A stretch of DNA of 32,295 nucleotides from an uncultured Lachnospiraceae bacterium (GTDB taxonomy: Bacteria; Bacillota; Clostridia; Lachnospirales; Lachnospiraceae): the NCBI GenBank assembly GCA_900316665.1, contig ONDV01000013.1, positions 1 through 32,295 on the forward strand, read 5' to 3'. This document shows, one piece after another, positions 1 through 7,109 of this stretch. Below the pieces are notes generated by a model, which saw only the letters and a program-made list of their open reading frames with translations, did no database searches and was not told the DNA's origin. The position numbers were made by a program, and so were the translations under genes. The stretch's first letter is position 1; each line of letters begins with the position of its first letter.

Positions 1-29
1 AGCCGCTAATAAGCGCGTGCGAGCAAACA

Positions 30-143
30 GAAAAACACAACTTGTGAGCCACCACTGTGACATCTCTTGGCAAAAAGCGAATGAATCCTTGCAACGAAGT
101 TTTTCGTTGCATATGTGGGAAGTTTTTGTAATCAACTGAAAAA
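30..143 (+). repeat. Edge repeat, left copy
   Basis: This stretch matches, in inverted orientation, the sequence at 32186-32289. Exact shared blocks are 11 bases (30-40 with 32279-32289), 19 bases (81-99 with 32227-32245, ATGAATCCTTGCAACGAAG) and 14 bases (113-126 with 32200-32213). A further block (48-71 with 32250-32273) differs by one mismatch and two single-base gaps. Spacing between the last two exact blocks is identical (13 bases). This copy also holds a perfect 8-bp hairpin, GCAACGAA / TTCGTTGC, at 91-110. No protein is supported here. The repeat probably continues past the window edge. Confidence 0.75.
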
Positions 144-150
144 GCAAAAC

Positions 151-179
151 TTCACATATCAGCAATAATGTGATATATT
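151..179 (+). promoter_or_regulatory. Predicted promoter of the corrinoid adenosyltransferase gene
   Basis: A -35-like TTCACA at 151-156 is followed by 17 bases and TATATT at 174-179, with a TG one base upstream of the -10 (extended -10). It overlaps a dyad: ATATCAGCAATA (156-167) and TATTGCAGATAT (186-197) are inverted copies with one mismatch, and could be an operator or a leader hairpin. Confidence 0.6.
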
Positions 180-220
180 CCGTGATATTGCAGATATAAC
201 TGCTAAGGAGGAAATGAAAA

Positions 221-715
221 ATGGAACGTGGCAAGATCCAGGTCTACTATGGCAATGGTCAGGGTAAGACCAGCGCGGCGCTTGGAAACGCGATACGCGC
301 GGCATCAAACGGCAGCAGCGTTATAGTGATCCAGTTTATGAAGGGATCGACTGACAGCGAGTATCTGAAACGGCTGGAACCCGAGGTGCGCTTCTTCAGA
401 TTTGAGAGAAGTCCGGAAGGATTCGACGATCTTAATGACGAGGAAAAGCAGGAAGAGAAACAGAACATAGAAAACGGTCTGAATTATGCCAGAAAAGTGC
501 TGGCTACAGATGAATGCGACCTTCTCGTGCTTGATGAGGTGCTGGGTCTTCCTGAGGAAGGCATGGCGACGGAAAATGACATTACAGGAATACTTAAAGC
601 GAAGAGCCTGATGGCTTCTGTTATAATGACAGGAAGGAATCTGCCGGATTCGATCAGGCAGGAGGCTGATGAAGTATACAATATAGTTTCCGAGAAGCAG
701 CGGGATCAGACTTAA
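221..715 (+). CDS. cobO: Cob(I)yrinic acid a,c-diamide adenosyltransferase (CobA/CobO/BtuR type)
   Basis: Predicted cytoplasmic enzyme that transfers the adenosyl group of ATP to a reduced corrinoid, making the coenzyme form of vitamin B12. The 164-residue protein has the family P-loop GNGQGKTS near residues 11-18, followed by VIQFMKG, a Walker B-like DLLVLDEV (about 100-107) and the C-terminal TGRN segment (137-140). The length is slightly short for the family. The ATG has a good AAGGAGG ribosome site about ten bases upstream and its own predicted promoter. The gene stands alone: no other cobalamin gene is seen, and dapA follows after about 100 bases with a separate promoter. No cobalamin riboswitch is visible in the roughly 40-base leader. 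The family call is strong; whether it serves synthesis or only salvage cannot be decided here. Confidence 0.88.
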   Translation: MERGKIQVYYGNGQGKTSAALGNAIRAASNGSSVIVIQFMKGSTDSEYLKRLEPEVRFFRFERSPEGFDDLNDEEKQEEKQNIENGLNYARKVLATDECDLLVLDEVLGLPEEGMATENDITGILKAKSLMASVIMTGRNLPDSIRQEADEVYNIVSEKQRDQT

Positions 716-734
716 ATAAATGAGCGGCAAAAGG

Positions 735-763
735 TATTTTTGACGCTGCAATCATGGTATAAT
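735..763 (+). promoter_or_regulatory. Predicted extended -10 promoter of dapA
   Basis: A perfect TATAAT at 758-763 is preceded by TGG, giving an extended -10 (TGnTATAAT). The -35 at the right distance (TATTTT, 735-740) is poor. The better-looking TTGACG at 740-745 lies only 12 bases from the -10, too close for a normal -35. It belongs to a recurring TTTTGACRCTG element found elsewhere in the window. Confidence 0.65.
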
Positions 764-813
764 CATACTAAACCGGACATGGGATCCGGATATTAATAAA
801 CAGGAGGCAAGGG

Positions 814-1707
814 ATGAGCATATTCCGAGGCGCCGGCGTAGCGATAATTACGCCTATGAAGAATAATGATACAAAGGATGTAAATTATGACAAGCTTGAG
901 GAGCTTATCGACTGGCAGATAAAGGAAGGCACCGACTGTATAGTCGTTGTGGGATCGACAGGCGAGGGCTCCACGCTTACCATGGAGGAGCACAAGACAT
1001 TAATAAAGCGAGCAGTGGAATTTGCTCACGGCAGGATCCCGGTGATAGCCGGAACCGGATCAAACTGCACAGATACAGCCATTCAGCTGACGCACGAGGC
1101 TGAGGAGGCAGGAGTGGACGGAGTGCTTGTGGTGTCTCCTTATTATAATAAGTCCACACAGGATGGTTTGGTCCGTCACTTCTCTATGATTGCCGAATCC
1201 ACAAAGCTTCCGATCGTTCTTTATAATATCCCCGGACGTACAGGCGTCAATATTTTGCCTGAGACCGTAAAGAAGATCGTAGACAAAAACAAAAATGTCG
1301 TAGGAATAAAGGACGCGACCGGAGATGTTGCGGAGACTTCCCATATGATGAATCTTCTCGACGGCAAGATCGATCTCTATTCCGGCGAGGACGGACTGGT
1401 GGTGCCGCTTCTCTCGCTGGGAGGGAAGGGTGTTATCTCTGTCGTATCCGACGTGGCGCCCGCCGATATGCACAGGCTCGTGATGTCATATCTTGAGGGA
1501 GACACGGAGACATCCAGAAAGCTTCAGCTCAAGATGATGCCTCTCATTGACGCGCTTTTCTCAGAGGTCAATCCCATCCCTGTAAAGAAAGCCATGAACC
1601 TCATGGGACTTAATGTGGGACCTCTCAGAGCTCCGCTTTTTGAAATGTCAGAAGGCAAAGCTGCTGTACTTGAGAAAGTAATGAGAGACTACGGTATTTT
1701 GAAGTAA
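814..1707 (+). CDS. dapA: 4-Hydroxy-tetrahydrodipicolinate synthase
   Basis: Condenses pyruvate with L-aspartate 4-semialdehyde, the first committed step to diaminopimelate and lysine. At 297 residues it is standard length for this TIM-barrel aldolase. The Schiff-base lysine is K166 in GIKDATGD, the catalytic tyrosine is in YNIPGRTG (Y137, with R142), and SPYYN lies at 109-112. The usual substrate motif GTTGE appears as GSTGE (47-51), so the first threonine is a serine, a conservative change. The ATG follows AGGAGG at a normal distance. dapB begins 33 bases after the stop, so the two are very probably co-transcribed. Confidence in the function is high. Confidence 0.96.
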   Translation: MSIFRGAGVAIITPMKNNDTKDVNYDKLEELIDWQIKEGTDCIVVVGSTGEGSTLTMEEHKTLIKRAVEFAHGRIPVIAGTGSNCTDTAIQLTHEAEEAGVDGVLVVSPYYNKSTQDGLVRHFSMIAESTKLPIVLYNIPGRTGVNILPETVKKIVDKNKNVVGIKDATGDVAETSHMMNLLDGKIDLYSGEDGLVVPLLSLGGKGVISVVSDVAPADMHRLVMSYLEGDTETSRKLQLKMMPLIDALFSEVNPIPVKKAMNLMGLNVGPLRAPLFEMSEGKAAVLEKVMRDYGILK

Positions 1708-1740
1708 TGGATTTTTGAGTTTTGTCGGGAGTGTTTTTAG

Positions 1741-2493
1741 ATGAAAATTATTTTACATGGTCTGGGACATATGGGCCGCGCTGTCATGGATATAGTGGAA
1801 AAAAATCCGGACGCCGAGATCGTCTGCGGCGTTGACAAGATGGCAGAGGGCTTTGATTTTCCTGTCTATAAAAATATAAATGAAGTTAAAGAGACGGCTG
1901 ATGTTGTAATAGATTTCTCCACAGCAGCTGCTGTAGACGGGCTTCTCAGCTGGTGTGCCGGAAAGAAGATGCCGGTGGTTCTTTGCACCACAGGTCTTTC
2001 TGACGATCAGATCGAACTTGTAAATAAGACAGCTGAGAAGACCGCCGTGCTTCGTTCGGCAAATATGTCTCTGGGAATAAATACAATAATAAATATGCTG
2101 AAGTCAGTTTCTCCGGTATTTTTGAACGCCGGATTCGACGCAGAGATAGTTGAGAAGCATCACAACAGGAAGCTTGATGCGCCGAGCGGAACCGCAGAAG
2201 CTCTGGCTGATGCCGTAAATGAATCAATGGAAGGGAAATATCACTATGTCTATGACAGACATGAGAGAAGAGAAAAGAGAGATCCTTACGAAATAGGGAT
2301 CTCATCGGTAAGGGCAGGCACTCTTCCCGGCGAGCATGAAGTGATATTCGCAGGAAATGATGAAGTAATAGAAATAAAGCATACTTCTTATTCCAGAAAT
2401 ATCTTCGCGTCAGGCGCTGTGTCAGCAGCAAGGTTTTTAATGAATAAGCCTGCAGGTCTTTATGGCATGGATGATGTGATCTCAGGAAATTGA
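1741..2493 (+). CDS. dapB: 4-Hydroxy-tetrahydrodipicolinate reductase
   Basis: Reduces the DapA product with NAD(P)H, the second step of the diaminopimelate pathway. The 250-residue protein opens with the dinucleotide-binding glycine motif GLGHMG (7-12). It carries the family active-site signature EIVEKHHNRKLDAPSGTA, with the HH pair at 140-141, the catalytic lysine at 144 and the GT that holds the substrate carboxylate at 150-151. The start is supported by GGGAG nine bases upstream. Its last 12 bases overlap the end of the minus-strand hydrolase gene, so the two transcripts converge. No terminator hairpin lies between them. No other lysine-pathway gene is in the window. Confidence 0.96.
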   Translation: MKIILHGLGHMGRAVMDIVEKNPDAEIVCGVDKMAEGFDFPVYKNINEVKETADVVIDFSTAAAVDGLLSWCAGKKMPVVLCTTGLSDDQIELVNKTAEKTAVLRSANMSLGINTIINMLKSVSPVFLNAGFDAEIVEKHHNRKLDAPSGTAEALADAVNESMEGKYHYVYDRHERREKRDPYEIGISSVRAGTLPGEHEVIFAGNDEVIEIKHTSYSRNIFASGAVSAARFLMNKPAGLYGMDDVISGN

Positions 2494-3147
2494 GCCTGTA
2501 AATTCTCTTATTATGGGAGCCAGACGGTCAGAATGGATGATGTAGCTCATATGATCGTCTCCCCGCATGATAAGCTTTCGGGAACCGCGTACAGAGGATA
2601 CTATCTTATCGGTTTCAGAGCGTTTTATCATATCGAATTCTCCGCTTATGACCAGAAGAGGCACGCTTATTTTTATAAGTTCGTAATCTTTGATATCAGG
2701 TTCATTCACCATAAGTATATCAAATGGATCCTTATTCTTTTTTGCCCGCTTTTTGATTTCCTTAAGGGCATGCGGCATTATTCCTGAAGGAGTCAGGTTG
2801 GCTCCGCAGGATATTATTCCGCCGAGGAGATCTGACCTCTTGATTCCTGTCATGAGTGATATGATGCCGCCGTCAGAGAACCCCACAAGGATCGGATGGT
2901 CTATCTCAAGAGAAGTGATGAAATTTATAATATCATCGGCCATATCGGTGTAGTGGAGGACACCCGGATCGGCACTTTTTCCGTGGCCGCGGCTATCGGG
3001 TCTGTATATGGTAAATTCATCTTTCAGCGCATGGGTAAGTTCATCCCAGATTGACAGGTCCTCTCCGTTGCCGTGAATCAGAATCAGGGGACGACCGGAG
3101 CCTGTTTTCTCGTAATTTATTATTTGTCCGTTAAGCTGGATGAACAT
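2482..3147 (-). CDS. Alpha/beta-fold hydrolase
   Basis: The only minus-strand protein gene seen. The 221-residue protein has the alpha/beta hydrolase layout: oxyanion-hole HGNG (25-28), nucleophile elbow GFSDGG with S91, acid D172 in SGEFD, and H199 in GDDHMS near the C-terminus. There is no signal peptide, so it is predicted cytoplasmic. The family includes esterases, lactonases and C-C hydrolases; the substrate cannot be inferred. The start has AGGAG (reverse strand) at good distance. The gene converges on dapB with a 12-base overlap of coding ends. Its upstream region holds two copies of a TTTTGACACTG element in the gene's orientation, and the distal one (TTGACA, 17 bases, TATGCC) could act as a weak promoter. 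Confidence 0.85.
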   Translation of the reverse strand: MFIQLNGQIINYEKTGSGRPLILIHGNGEDLSIWDELTHALKDEFTIYRPDSRGHGKSADPGVLHYTDMADDIINFITSLEIDHPILVGFSDGGIISLMTGIKRSDLLGGIISCGANLTPSGIMPHALKEIKKRAKKNKDPFDILMVNEPDIKDYELIKISVPLLVISGEFDMIKRSETDKIVSSVRGSRKLIMRGDDHMSYIIHSDRLAPIIREFTGSIS

Positions 3148-3162
3148 TGCTTTCTCCTTTGT

Positions 3163-3242
3163 ATGATTACAGTGTCAAAAGTCAAACCATGCATGGAAAA
3201 CATGCGAGTCCCGGCATATCAAAAGATCATTGCAGTGTCAAA
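3163..3242 (-). repeat. Two direct copies of a TTTTGACACTGYAATSAT element
   Basis: Read on the minus strand, TTTGACACTGCAATGAT (3242-3226) and TTTTGACACTGTAATCAT (3180-3163) are near-identical direct copies in the leader of the hydrolase gene. A closely similar copy lies on the + strand at 738-755 before dapA, and shorter relatives start at 8294 and 17990. Between the two copies is a small GCATG / CATGC hairpin. The rest of the 3148-3380 gap holds the promoter of the next + strand gene. Confidence 0.55.
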
Positions 3243-3287
3243 GGACTTTTAAAACAGCTGACGGAAAGAGTCTAGCACATTTTGTCA

Positions 3288-3316
3288 TTGAATTTCAGCA
3301 CAAATATTATTAAAAT
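3288..3316 (+). promoter_or_regulatory. Predicted promoter of the soluble chemoreceptor-like gene
   Basis: TTGAAT at 3288-3293, 17 bases, then TAAAAT at 3311-3316, in an AT-rich stretch 65 bases before the ATG. It looks like a vegetative-sigma promoter; no flagellar-sigma motif was seen. Confidence 0.5.
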
Positions 3317-3380
3317 ATAGATATTGAGATGAGTATCCGTTATCAGTTGATATTAGATGATTTAGGAAGAGGAAATGTAA

Positions 3381-4349
3381 ATGGGATTATTCAGAAGAAA
3401 AGAATCTGAGGTTCAGCCTGAGACAATTTCAGCTGCAGTTGAAAAGGAACCTGCCGTAGATACGGAAAAACTTCTCACAGCCGGTCAGAAGGCACAGAAA
3501 CAGCGCGATCTTTTGATAGCAGGTGAGAAAGATGTGACAGACGGGATCAAGAGAATATCAGACACGTTCGCCGATATATCAGGCGGATATGATGAGATTT
3601 CAGGTTCGATAGATGAATTCAGCAATGAATTTTCGGGTACAAGAGATTCAATCGGCGGACTCACAGATCAGATCAAGAATCTGACGGATACTGCAAACAA
3701 TACTCATGACGATATGGAAAAGGTAGATAAGTCATCCAATTCCGTATCAGAGACGATCGAAGAAGTCCAGAAGGTATTCGATGAATTCCAGTCCAGCTTC
3801 GATGATATTCAGGAAAAGGTAAACCAGATAAATTCGGTTGCAGCTCAGACAAATCTTCTGGCTCTGAATGCTTCAATAGAGGCGGCCAGGGCAGGCGAGG
3901 CAGGCAAGGGCTTTGCCGTTGTGGCAACCCAGGTCAATAAGCTGTCAACTGATATAAAGGAACTGGTCGTATCTATCGGAAAGTCGATGGAAGAACTTAA
4001 TTCAAATAACGAACGTCTGGTAAGATCGATCGATGAGACAAAGGAAGCGATCAAGCAGTCTCATGATAACATCACAGAGACTCAGGGCGTCATCGACAGC
4101 ATGAAGGAGACTATGGATCAGCTTGCCGGACTTGGAGTGGATATTGACGGAAGATTCGAGAAGATAAATAGTGCAATTGACAGTATAAAGAATTCCGTGG
4201 ATCATGCGACGTCGTCAGTAAGCAGCATGGATGATGCAATCAGCGATGTCTCGTCTCATCTGGATGAGCAGAAGAGCATCAGGACCGCCATGGATGAAGC
4301 CATAAACGATATGGTATCTGTTGCAGAAACAGCTTCCCGCAGGCAGTAA
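3381..4349 (+). CDS. Soluble methyl-accepting chemotaxis-type signalling protein
   Basis: A 322-residue, largely alpha-helical protein with the chemoreceptor hairpin tip at about residues 155-181 (QTNLLALNASIEAARAG then GKGFAVVA), the part that contacts CheA and CheW. Flanking heptad-like helices run from about 45 to 150 and 185 to 315. No transmembrane segment, signal peptide or recognisable sensor domain is present, only about 45 charged N-terminal residues, so it should be cytoplasmic. The ATG has GAAGAGGAAA upstream and a predicted promoter, and a terminator follows, so it appears monocistronic. It could be a cytoplasmic receptor or a signalling protein outside chemotaxis; the signal is unknown. 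Confidence 0.85.
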   Translation: MGLFRRKESEVQPETISAAVEKEPAVDTEKLLTAGQKAQKQRDLLIAGEKDVTDGIKRISDTFADISGGYDEISGSIDEFSNEFSGTRDSIGGLTDQIKNLTDTANNTHDDMEKVDKSSNSVSETIEEVQKVFDEFQSSFDDIQEKVNQINSVAAQTNLLALNASIEAARAGEAGKGFAVVATQVNKLSTDIKELVVSIGKSMEELNSNNERLVRSIDETKEAIKQSHDNITETQGVIDSMKETMDQLAGLGVDIDGRFEKINSAIDSIKNSVDHATSSVSSMDDAISDVSSHLDEQKSIRTAMDEAINDMVSVAETASRRQ

Positions 4350-4364
4350 TAATAGGTCTTTATT

Positions 4365-4395
4365 AAAGTCTCCGCCAATCGCGGAGACTTTTTGT
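4365..4395 (+). terminator. Rho-independent terminator after the chemoreceptor-like gene
   Basis: A perfect 11-bp stem (4365-4375 with 4381-4391) and a five-base loop run into a T-rich tract. It lies just before the clpX promoter. Confidence 0.85.
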
Positions 4396-4423
4396 TGTTT
4401 TTGTCCTGATTGTCCAATATAAT
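4395..4423 (+). promoter_or_regulatory. Predicted clpX promoter
   Basis: TTGTTT at 4395-4400, 17 bases, then a perfect TATAAT at 4418-4423. The expected transcript start (about 4430) supports the ATG at 4459 rather than the in-frame TTG at 4435. Confidence 0.65.
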
Positions 4424-4458
4424 GTAGAAAAGTTTTGTCTGAAATAGAAAGAGGATCA

Positions 4459-5889
4459 ATGCAAGATCAGAATACGAATAACAATGATGATAAGAAGCCG
4501 GAAGAATTCTGCTATATCTGCCACAGGTCGGAAAAAGATGCGGGAAAGATGATACATCTTCCCAATAATATCTCCATCTGTGAGGACTGCATGCAGAAGA
4601 CCTTTGATTCCATGGCGAATCTGGGATTCGGAGGCGGCACAAATGCTGCTGATGACAGCCATAATCTGAATAACTCCGATCTTCTGAATTATGGTTTTTT
4701 TAACCTCGGCGATTTGTCAGGAATGATTCCTAATAATAAAAGACAGCCGAAAAAGAAAACAGCAGAGAAAAAGGATAAAGAGAAAAGCGTATTTGACATA
4801 AAAAAGCTTCCCCATCCGCACGAAATCAAGGCGAAGTTAGATGAATATGTGGTTGGACAGGATCAGGCAAAAAAGATCATATCCGTAGCTGTCTATAATC
4901 ATTATAAGAGAGTGGCGACAAACACGCAGGATTCCATTGAGATCGAGAAATCAAATATTCTCATGCTCGGACCCACCGGCTGTGGCAAGACATATATGGT
5001 AAAGACTCTTGCAAAGCTCCTTGATGTACCACTTGCGATAGCAGATGCCACAAGTCTGACTGAGGCCGGATATATAGGCGATGATATAGAGTCTGTGATT
5101 TCAAAGCTTCTGGCAGCTGCTGATAATGATGTCGAAAAGGCTGAGACAGGGATAGTATTTATTGATGAGATCGATAAGCTTGCCAAGAAAAAGAACACGA
5201 ATCAGCGGGACGTGTCCGGTGAGGCTGTGCAGCAGGGGATGCTGAAGCTTCTGGAGGGCTCTGAGGTGGAAGTTCCCATTGGCGCAAGCTCTAAAAATGC
5301 AATGGTTCCGATGACGGTTGTGGATACGACCAATATCCTTTTCATTTGCGGAGGAGCTTTTCCCGATTTGTCTCAAATAATAAAGGAGAGACTGAATAAG
5401 AGCTCATCGATGGGATTTGTATCTGAGCTTGGCGATAAATATGACAAGGATGAGAATATCCTTTCAAAGGTGACTGCCGAGGATTTGAGAAAATTCGGAA
5501 TGATCCCGGAATTTATTGGACGTCTTCCGGTAATATGCCCCTTTAATGCACTTACGGAAGAGACACTTTGCCGGATACTTACCGAGCCAAAGAATGCCAT
5601 ACTGAAACAGTACCAGAAGCTTCTGGCATTGGATGGAGTAAATCTTGTGTTTTCGGCTGATGCGGTATCCACAATCGCAAAAAAAGCTAAAGAGAGAAAG
5701 CTGGGAGCCAGGGCTCTTCGCGCAATTATAGAAGAATTCATGCTTGATGTAATGTATGAGGTTCCAAAGGATGACAATATAGGTACGGTCACGATCACCG
5801 GAGATTATATAAACGGAAAAGGAGCGCCGCTTATTGAAATGAGAACCGATGAAAAGCCGGTGATCAATGGCACGAATCTTAATATTTGA
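4459..5889 (+). CDS. clpX: ClpX, ATP-dependent unfoldase subunit of ClpXP protease
   Basis: AAA+ unfoldase that feeds proteins to ClpP. The N-terminal zinc-binding domain has C18, C21, C41 and C44. Walker A is GPTGCGKT (171-178), Walker B IVFIDEID (232-239), pore loop GYIG (204-207) and sensor 2 LGARALR (415-421). The ClpP-docking tripeptide, usually IGF-like, reads MGF (318-320), which keeps the hydrophobic-Gly-hydrophobic pattern. At 476 residues it is longer than E. coli ClpX (424), mainly through a polar linker of nearly 60 residues between the zinc domain and the ATPase. The ATG is chosen over a TTG eight codons upstream because AGAGGA and the predicted promoter fit it. No clpP, tig or lon is adjacent. 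yerC follows after 11 bases. Confidence 0.94.
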   Translation: MQDQNTNNNDDKKPEEFCYICHRSEKDAGKMIHLPNNISICEDCMQKTFDSMANLGFGGGTNAADDSHNLNNSDLLNYGFFNLGDLSGMIPNNKRQPKKKTAEKKDKEKSVFDIKKLPHPHEIKAKLDEYVVGQDQAKKIISVAVYNHYKRVATNTQDSIEIEKSNILMLGPTGCGKTYMVKTLAKLLDVPLAIADATSLTEAGYIGDDIESVISKLLAAADNDVEKAETGIVFIDEIDKLAKKKNTNQRDVSGEAVQQGMLKLLEGSEVEVPIGASSKNAMVPMTVVDTTNILFICGGAFPDLSQIIKERLNKSSSMGFVSELGDKYDKDENILSKVTAEDLRKFGMIPEFIGRLPVICPFNALTEETLCRILTEPKNAILKQYQKLLALDGVNLVFSADAVSTIAKKAKERKLGARALRAIIEEFMLDVMYEVPKDDNIGTVTITGDYINGKGAPLIEMRTDEKPVINGTNLNI

Positions 5890-5900
5890 CGGGAGGCATT

Positions 5901-6191
5901 ATGGCTGCAAAGGGAAAAAGAAAACATTCAATGGAACTTTATAAGGCTATTCTTACTTTAAAAGACGAGGATGAGTGCTTCAGATTTTTTGAGGATGTCT
6001 GTTCCGAATCGGAGCTTTTTGCCATGGAGCAGAGATATAACGTGGCCAGAATGCTTGATGAGGGACATACATATCTTGACATTCAGGATGAAACAAACGC
6101 GTCTACGGCTACAATAAGCCGCGTGGGCCGCGCTCTCTCCGAGGGCACGGGTGCAATAGGAGAAGTGATAAAGAGAGCGGGACAGAAATAA
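5901..6191 (+). CDS. YerC/YecD-type TrpR-family transcriptional regulator
   Basis: A 96-residue, helix-rich DNA-binding protein of the TrpR-like superfamily, YerC/YecD branch. The segment at about 56-80 (HTYLDIQDETNASTATISRVGRAL without its final residues) fits the helix-turn-helix of that group. These proteins bind DNA, but the ligand and targets of this branch are generally not those of E. coli TrpR, and no trp gene is nearby. The ATG at 5901 follows GGGAGG; an in-frame TTG at 5886 overlaps the clpX stop and is not needed. It lies in a probable three-gene unit with clpX and the DUF5721-like gene, two bases before the latter. Confidence 0.82.
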   Translation: MAAKGKRKHSMELYKAILTLKDEDECFRFFEDVCSESELFAMEQRYNVARMLDEGHTYLDIQDETNASTATISRVGRALSEGTGAIGEVIKRAGQK

Positions 6192-6193
6192 AA

Positions 6194-6682
6194 TTGAAAG
6201 CGTATAATATTATCAATACCGCATCCTGCATGAAAAAACTTCTTTCGGAAGATACATTTGATACATTTCTTCTGGTTGAGGCGTCTGTAAAAGGCAAAGT
6301 CGAACTGTCATTAAACGGCAGGCTTAATGACTCTTTTTTCCCGGATGACAAACTGAACAGACTTCTGGAGAAGGGACAGTTTATCCCATACGGAATGGTA
6401 AGAAAGATATTATTTGACTCTATGATGGGCGAATATCTTCCTTCTTCATTTTCAATAATCCTTTGCTGTCCGTCTGACCTTATAAGAAAAGTTGCGGGAG
6501 ATAACCCTGATCCCGTAAACGGTATGTATCTTAATTTCAGATACAGACAAGAAAAGCTTATACTCACTACAGGCGTTTCCATGAAGACGTTTTCCATAGA
6601 CAAGAGCGCAGAGACTTTATTCGACAATTTTGTTCCGAAGCTGATGGAGTCGGTAAAAATCGCTTTTGAGGAGGCAAATTGA
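6194..6682 (+). CDS. Uncharacterised DUF5721-like protein
   Basis: A 162-residue soluble protein with no signal peptide or membrane segment. It resembles, from memory, the DUF5721 family of Lachnospiraceae in its opening (a short lead, then ETFD/DTFD-x-FLLVEA), a central GR..DSFF segment and a C-terminal TTGVS..TFS stretch. No catalytic motif is visible and no function is known to me. The start is a TTG two bases after the yerC stop. The alternative ATG at 6230 would remove the first 12 residues and part of the conserved opening, so TTG is preferred with moderate confidence. Position behind clpX and yerC suggests co-transcription. Confidence 0.65.
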   Translation: MKAYNIINTASCMKKLLSEDTFDTFLLVEASVKGKVELSLNGRLNDSFFPDDKLNRLLEKGQFIPYGMVRKILFDSMMGEYLPSSFSIILCCPSDLIRKVAGDNPDPVNGMYLNFRYRQEKLILTTGVSMKTFSIDKSAETLFDNFVPKLMESVKIAFEEAN

Positions 6683-6789
6683 AAAAAGCCTTATTCTTTT
6701 TACTTTACTTTTATAAAGTCTTGTGTTAGTCTCATTCTACAGGCCGGAATTAAGGTTGACCGGCGTAGTGTTTTTGGAGGATGTTATCA

Positions 6790-6990
6790 ATGAAAGGTAC
6801 AGTAAAGTGGTTCAACAACCAGAAGGGCTATGGTTTCATATCTGATTCGGAAGGCAATGATGTATTCGTACATTATTCCGGTCTCAATATGGACGGCTTC
6901 AAGACTCTTGAGGAAGGCGCTGAGGTCGAGTATGATGTGACCGAAGGCAAGAAAGGCCCGCAGGCTGTGAACGTGACCGTAGTGAAATAA
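6790..6990 (+). CDS. Cold-shock protein (CspA family)
   Basis: A 66-residue single cold-shock domain that binds single-stranded RNA and DNA, probably as an RNA chaperone. RNP1 is KGYGFI (12-17) and RNP2 is VFVHY (25-29); the opening MKGTVKWFN is typical. The ATG at 6790 is preferred over one at 6781 because TTTGGAGG ends immediately before the latter and gives the former a normal spacing. The upstream gap of about 105 bases is T-rich and probably holds its promoter and 5' leader, but I could not choose a -10/-35 pair. Two hairpins follow the gene. Confidence 0.95.
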   Translation: MKGTVKWFNNQKGYGFISDSEGNDVFVHYSGLNMDGFKTLEEGAEVEYDVTEGKKGPQAVNVTVVK

Positions 6991-7007
6991 TCACATACGG
7001 AAAAGAC

Positions 7008-7047
7008 CATTGTAAGTTATGTACCTTTTCAGGTAAGAGTTACAGTG
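7008..7047 (+). other. Hairpin in the cold-shock gene 3' region
   Basis: CATTGTAA (7008-7015) pairs with TTACAGTG (7040-7047) with one G-T wobble, and an inner TACC / GGTA helix encloses a six-base loop. No T-tract follows, so it is not a terminator itself. It may protect the mRNA 3' end or belong to a small RNA ending at the next terminator. Confidence 0.4.
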
Positions 7048-7056
7048 ATTTATCAT

Positions 7057-7094
7057 AAGAGACGTACACTTTTTACGGTGCGCGTCTCTTTTTT
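7057..7094 (+). terminator. Rho-independent terminator after the cold-shock gene
   Basis: A 13-base stem (7057-7069 with 7078-7090) with one wobble and one mismatch is followed by a T-tract. It sits about 15 bases before the next gene, so that gene must have read-through or a hidden promoter. Confidence 0.8.
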
Positions 7095-7109
7095 AGACGG
7101 AGGGTATAT

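Noticed and set aside
1..99. Short open frame on the minus strand through the left repeat
   Set aside because: The right repeat copy has a stop in the same frame, so the conservation is of DNA rather than protein.
180..220. Cobalamin riboswitch before the adenosyltransferase gene
   Set aside because: The leader is about 40 bases, far too short, and no B12-box is visible.
305..751. 148-residue open frame antisense to the adenosyltransferase gene
   Set aside because: It is a shadow of a well-supported + strand gene, with no ribosome site or recognisable domain.
740..763. TTGACG paired with TATAAT as the dapA promoter
   Set aside because: The spacing is only 12 bases; the extended -10 alone explains the promoter better.
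4435..4458. TTG start giving ClpX eight extra residues
   Set aside because: It lies only a few bases after the predicted transcript start, while the ATG at 4459 has AGAGGA upstream.
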